Part shown: positions 7,015-7,628 of the stretch, piece by piece
Layout of the letters: each line of letters begins with the position of its first letter
Position numbering within the stretch: the first letter of the stretch is position 1
From: Lachnospiraceae bacterium
Lineage (GTDB): Bacteria > Bacillota > Clostridia > Lachnospirales > Lachnospiraceae
Direction of reading: 5' to 3'
Assembly (NCBI GenBank): GCA_009774145.1
Contig: VSND01000215.1
Location: 1-7,628 of the forward strand
DNA length: 7,628 nt
Notes under the pieces: model-generated
What the model saw: only the letters and a program-made list of their open reading frames with translations
What the model was told of the DNA's origin: nothing
Database searches by the model: none
Position numbers and translations under genes: made by a program

Positions 7015-7628
7015 ATGAGGGATAGAATCAGGAATATACCTTATTGGGTATACGACTTTTTGTCATTATTGTCTGCGATTATTACTATAATATCAGCTGT
7101 TTTTGCCTTTATCAAAGGAGTAGTTGCAATAAACAGAATGGAGGAAGGAACATATAGTGTATCCTGGAATCCTGTCTTGTTATGTTTATGTGGAACTTTA
7201 TTTTGCTGTGTATGTGTTCTTGGAATAAAAGTAAAAAAATATGGATCGTTGAAAGTAAAAATGCGTTATGCATTTTCCTATGAATATTATCAATTTTTAC
7301 ATGATTTTAGAAATGCATATTTTGATATTCTAAAGAATCATAAAGTAATGGAAACTGGAAACAAAGAGAATATGATTGAAAGGTTGACAGAAGATACTAA
7401 AAATTTTTTGCAGGATGCATTGGATTATTTATGTAATATTTTGGAGGCAAATTCAGGAGAGAAAATTAGTGGTTGCATAAAATTAATTGAAAATACGGGC
7501 AACGTTACAAATATAGATAAAGAAAAAGCTACGGTTATAACATTTTGCAGATCAAAAAATTCCGATACAGTTCGAGTGGTAAATGATGAAAATACAGAAA
7601 ATAAAAGTATTAGTATAAAACGAAATAC
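7015..7628 (+). CDS. two-TM membrane protein with soluble C-terminal domain, partial
   Basis: The reading frame is open from ATG 7015 to the window edge, giving 204 residues without a stop, so the C-terminus is missing. Two hydrophobic segments lie near residues 12-38 and 52-72, the second cysteine-rich (LLCLCGTLFCCVCVLG). A basic stretch (KVKKYGSLKVKMR) follows, which by the positive-inside rule puts the rest in the cytoplasm. Residues 85-145 look helical. From about 151 a mixed segment begins (SGCIKLIEN, ATVITFCRSKNSDTVRVV) that reminds me of GAF-like sensor domains; this is a weak impression from pattern, not a recognised family. The nearest purine-rich site, TGAGGAG at 6994-7000, is 14 nt before ATG 7015, which is long; GTG 7000 is in frame but too close to it. 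It has its own promoter, paired operator-like repeats and a terminator in front, so it is not part of the glycan operon. A signalling or stress role is possible but unproven. Confidence 0.75.
   Translation, partial: MRDRIRNIPYWVYDFLSLLSAIITIISAVFAFIKGVVAINRMEEGTYSVSWNPVLLCLCGTLFCCVCVLGIKVKKYGSLKVKMRYAFSYEYYQFLHDFRNAYFDILKNHKVMETGNKENMIERLTEDTKNFLQDALDYLCNILEANSGEKISGCIKLIENTGNVTNIDKEKATVITFCRSKNSDTVRVVNDENTENKSISIKRN

Noticed and set aside
1..7628. CRISPR arrays, tRNA or rRNA genes, complete insertion sequences
   Set aside because: No regularly spaced repeats beyond the two-copy operator pair, no cloverleaf or rRNA sequence, and no transposase or terminal inverted repeats were seen.

Overview
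The window is AT-rich, with purine-rich ribosome binding sites, and its protein families (small serine recombinase, DUF6020-like and GtrII-like membrane proteins, radical SAM/SPASM enzyme, AAA-ATPase-like/DUF1703 protein) are typical of gut Clostridia. My best guess is a Lachnospiraceae chromosome. This is inferred from family and composition; there is no rRNA or marker gene to prove it.

Layout, all on the + strand: (1) 123-722, an apparently intact serine recombinase with all catalytic residues. (2) 748-776, a strong sigma-A-type promoter (TTGACA, 17 bp, TATGAT). (3) 826-2588, a multi-spanning membrane protein resembling DUF6020, broken by one frameshift and one in-frame stop. (4) 2636-4210, an intact GtrII-like membrane glucosyltransferase. 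(5) 4284-5605, a radical SAM/SPASM enzyme whose well-placed ATG is put out of frame by a run of nine G; ten or seven G would restore a 440-residue protein. (6) 5666-6765, a decayed AAA-ATPase-like/PD-(D/E)XK (DUF1703) gene carrying a perfect 17-bp inverted repeat. (7) 6774-6807, an intrinsic terminator. (8) A new transcription unit: two 17-bp direct repeats 21 bp apart, a promoter at 6880-6908, a leader hairpin, and from 7015 a two-TM protein that runs off the window.

Genes 3 to 5 read as one operon for modifying a surface glycan or lipid-linked sugar: two polytopic envelope proteins and a cytoplasmic radical SAM enzyme. The poly-G tract makes the radical SAM gene a candidate ON/OFF contingency locus, OFF in this copy. 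The recombinase next to the operon promoter raises a second possible switch, but I found no convincing inverted repeats to support it.

Caution: every frameshift inferred here is equivalent to one missing base, several of them in homopolymers. That fits true decay or slippage, but also an indel-prone assembly. The in-frame stops at 1644 and 6255 and the large deletions in the DUF1703 gene are not explained by such errors.
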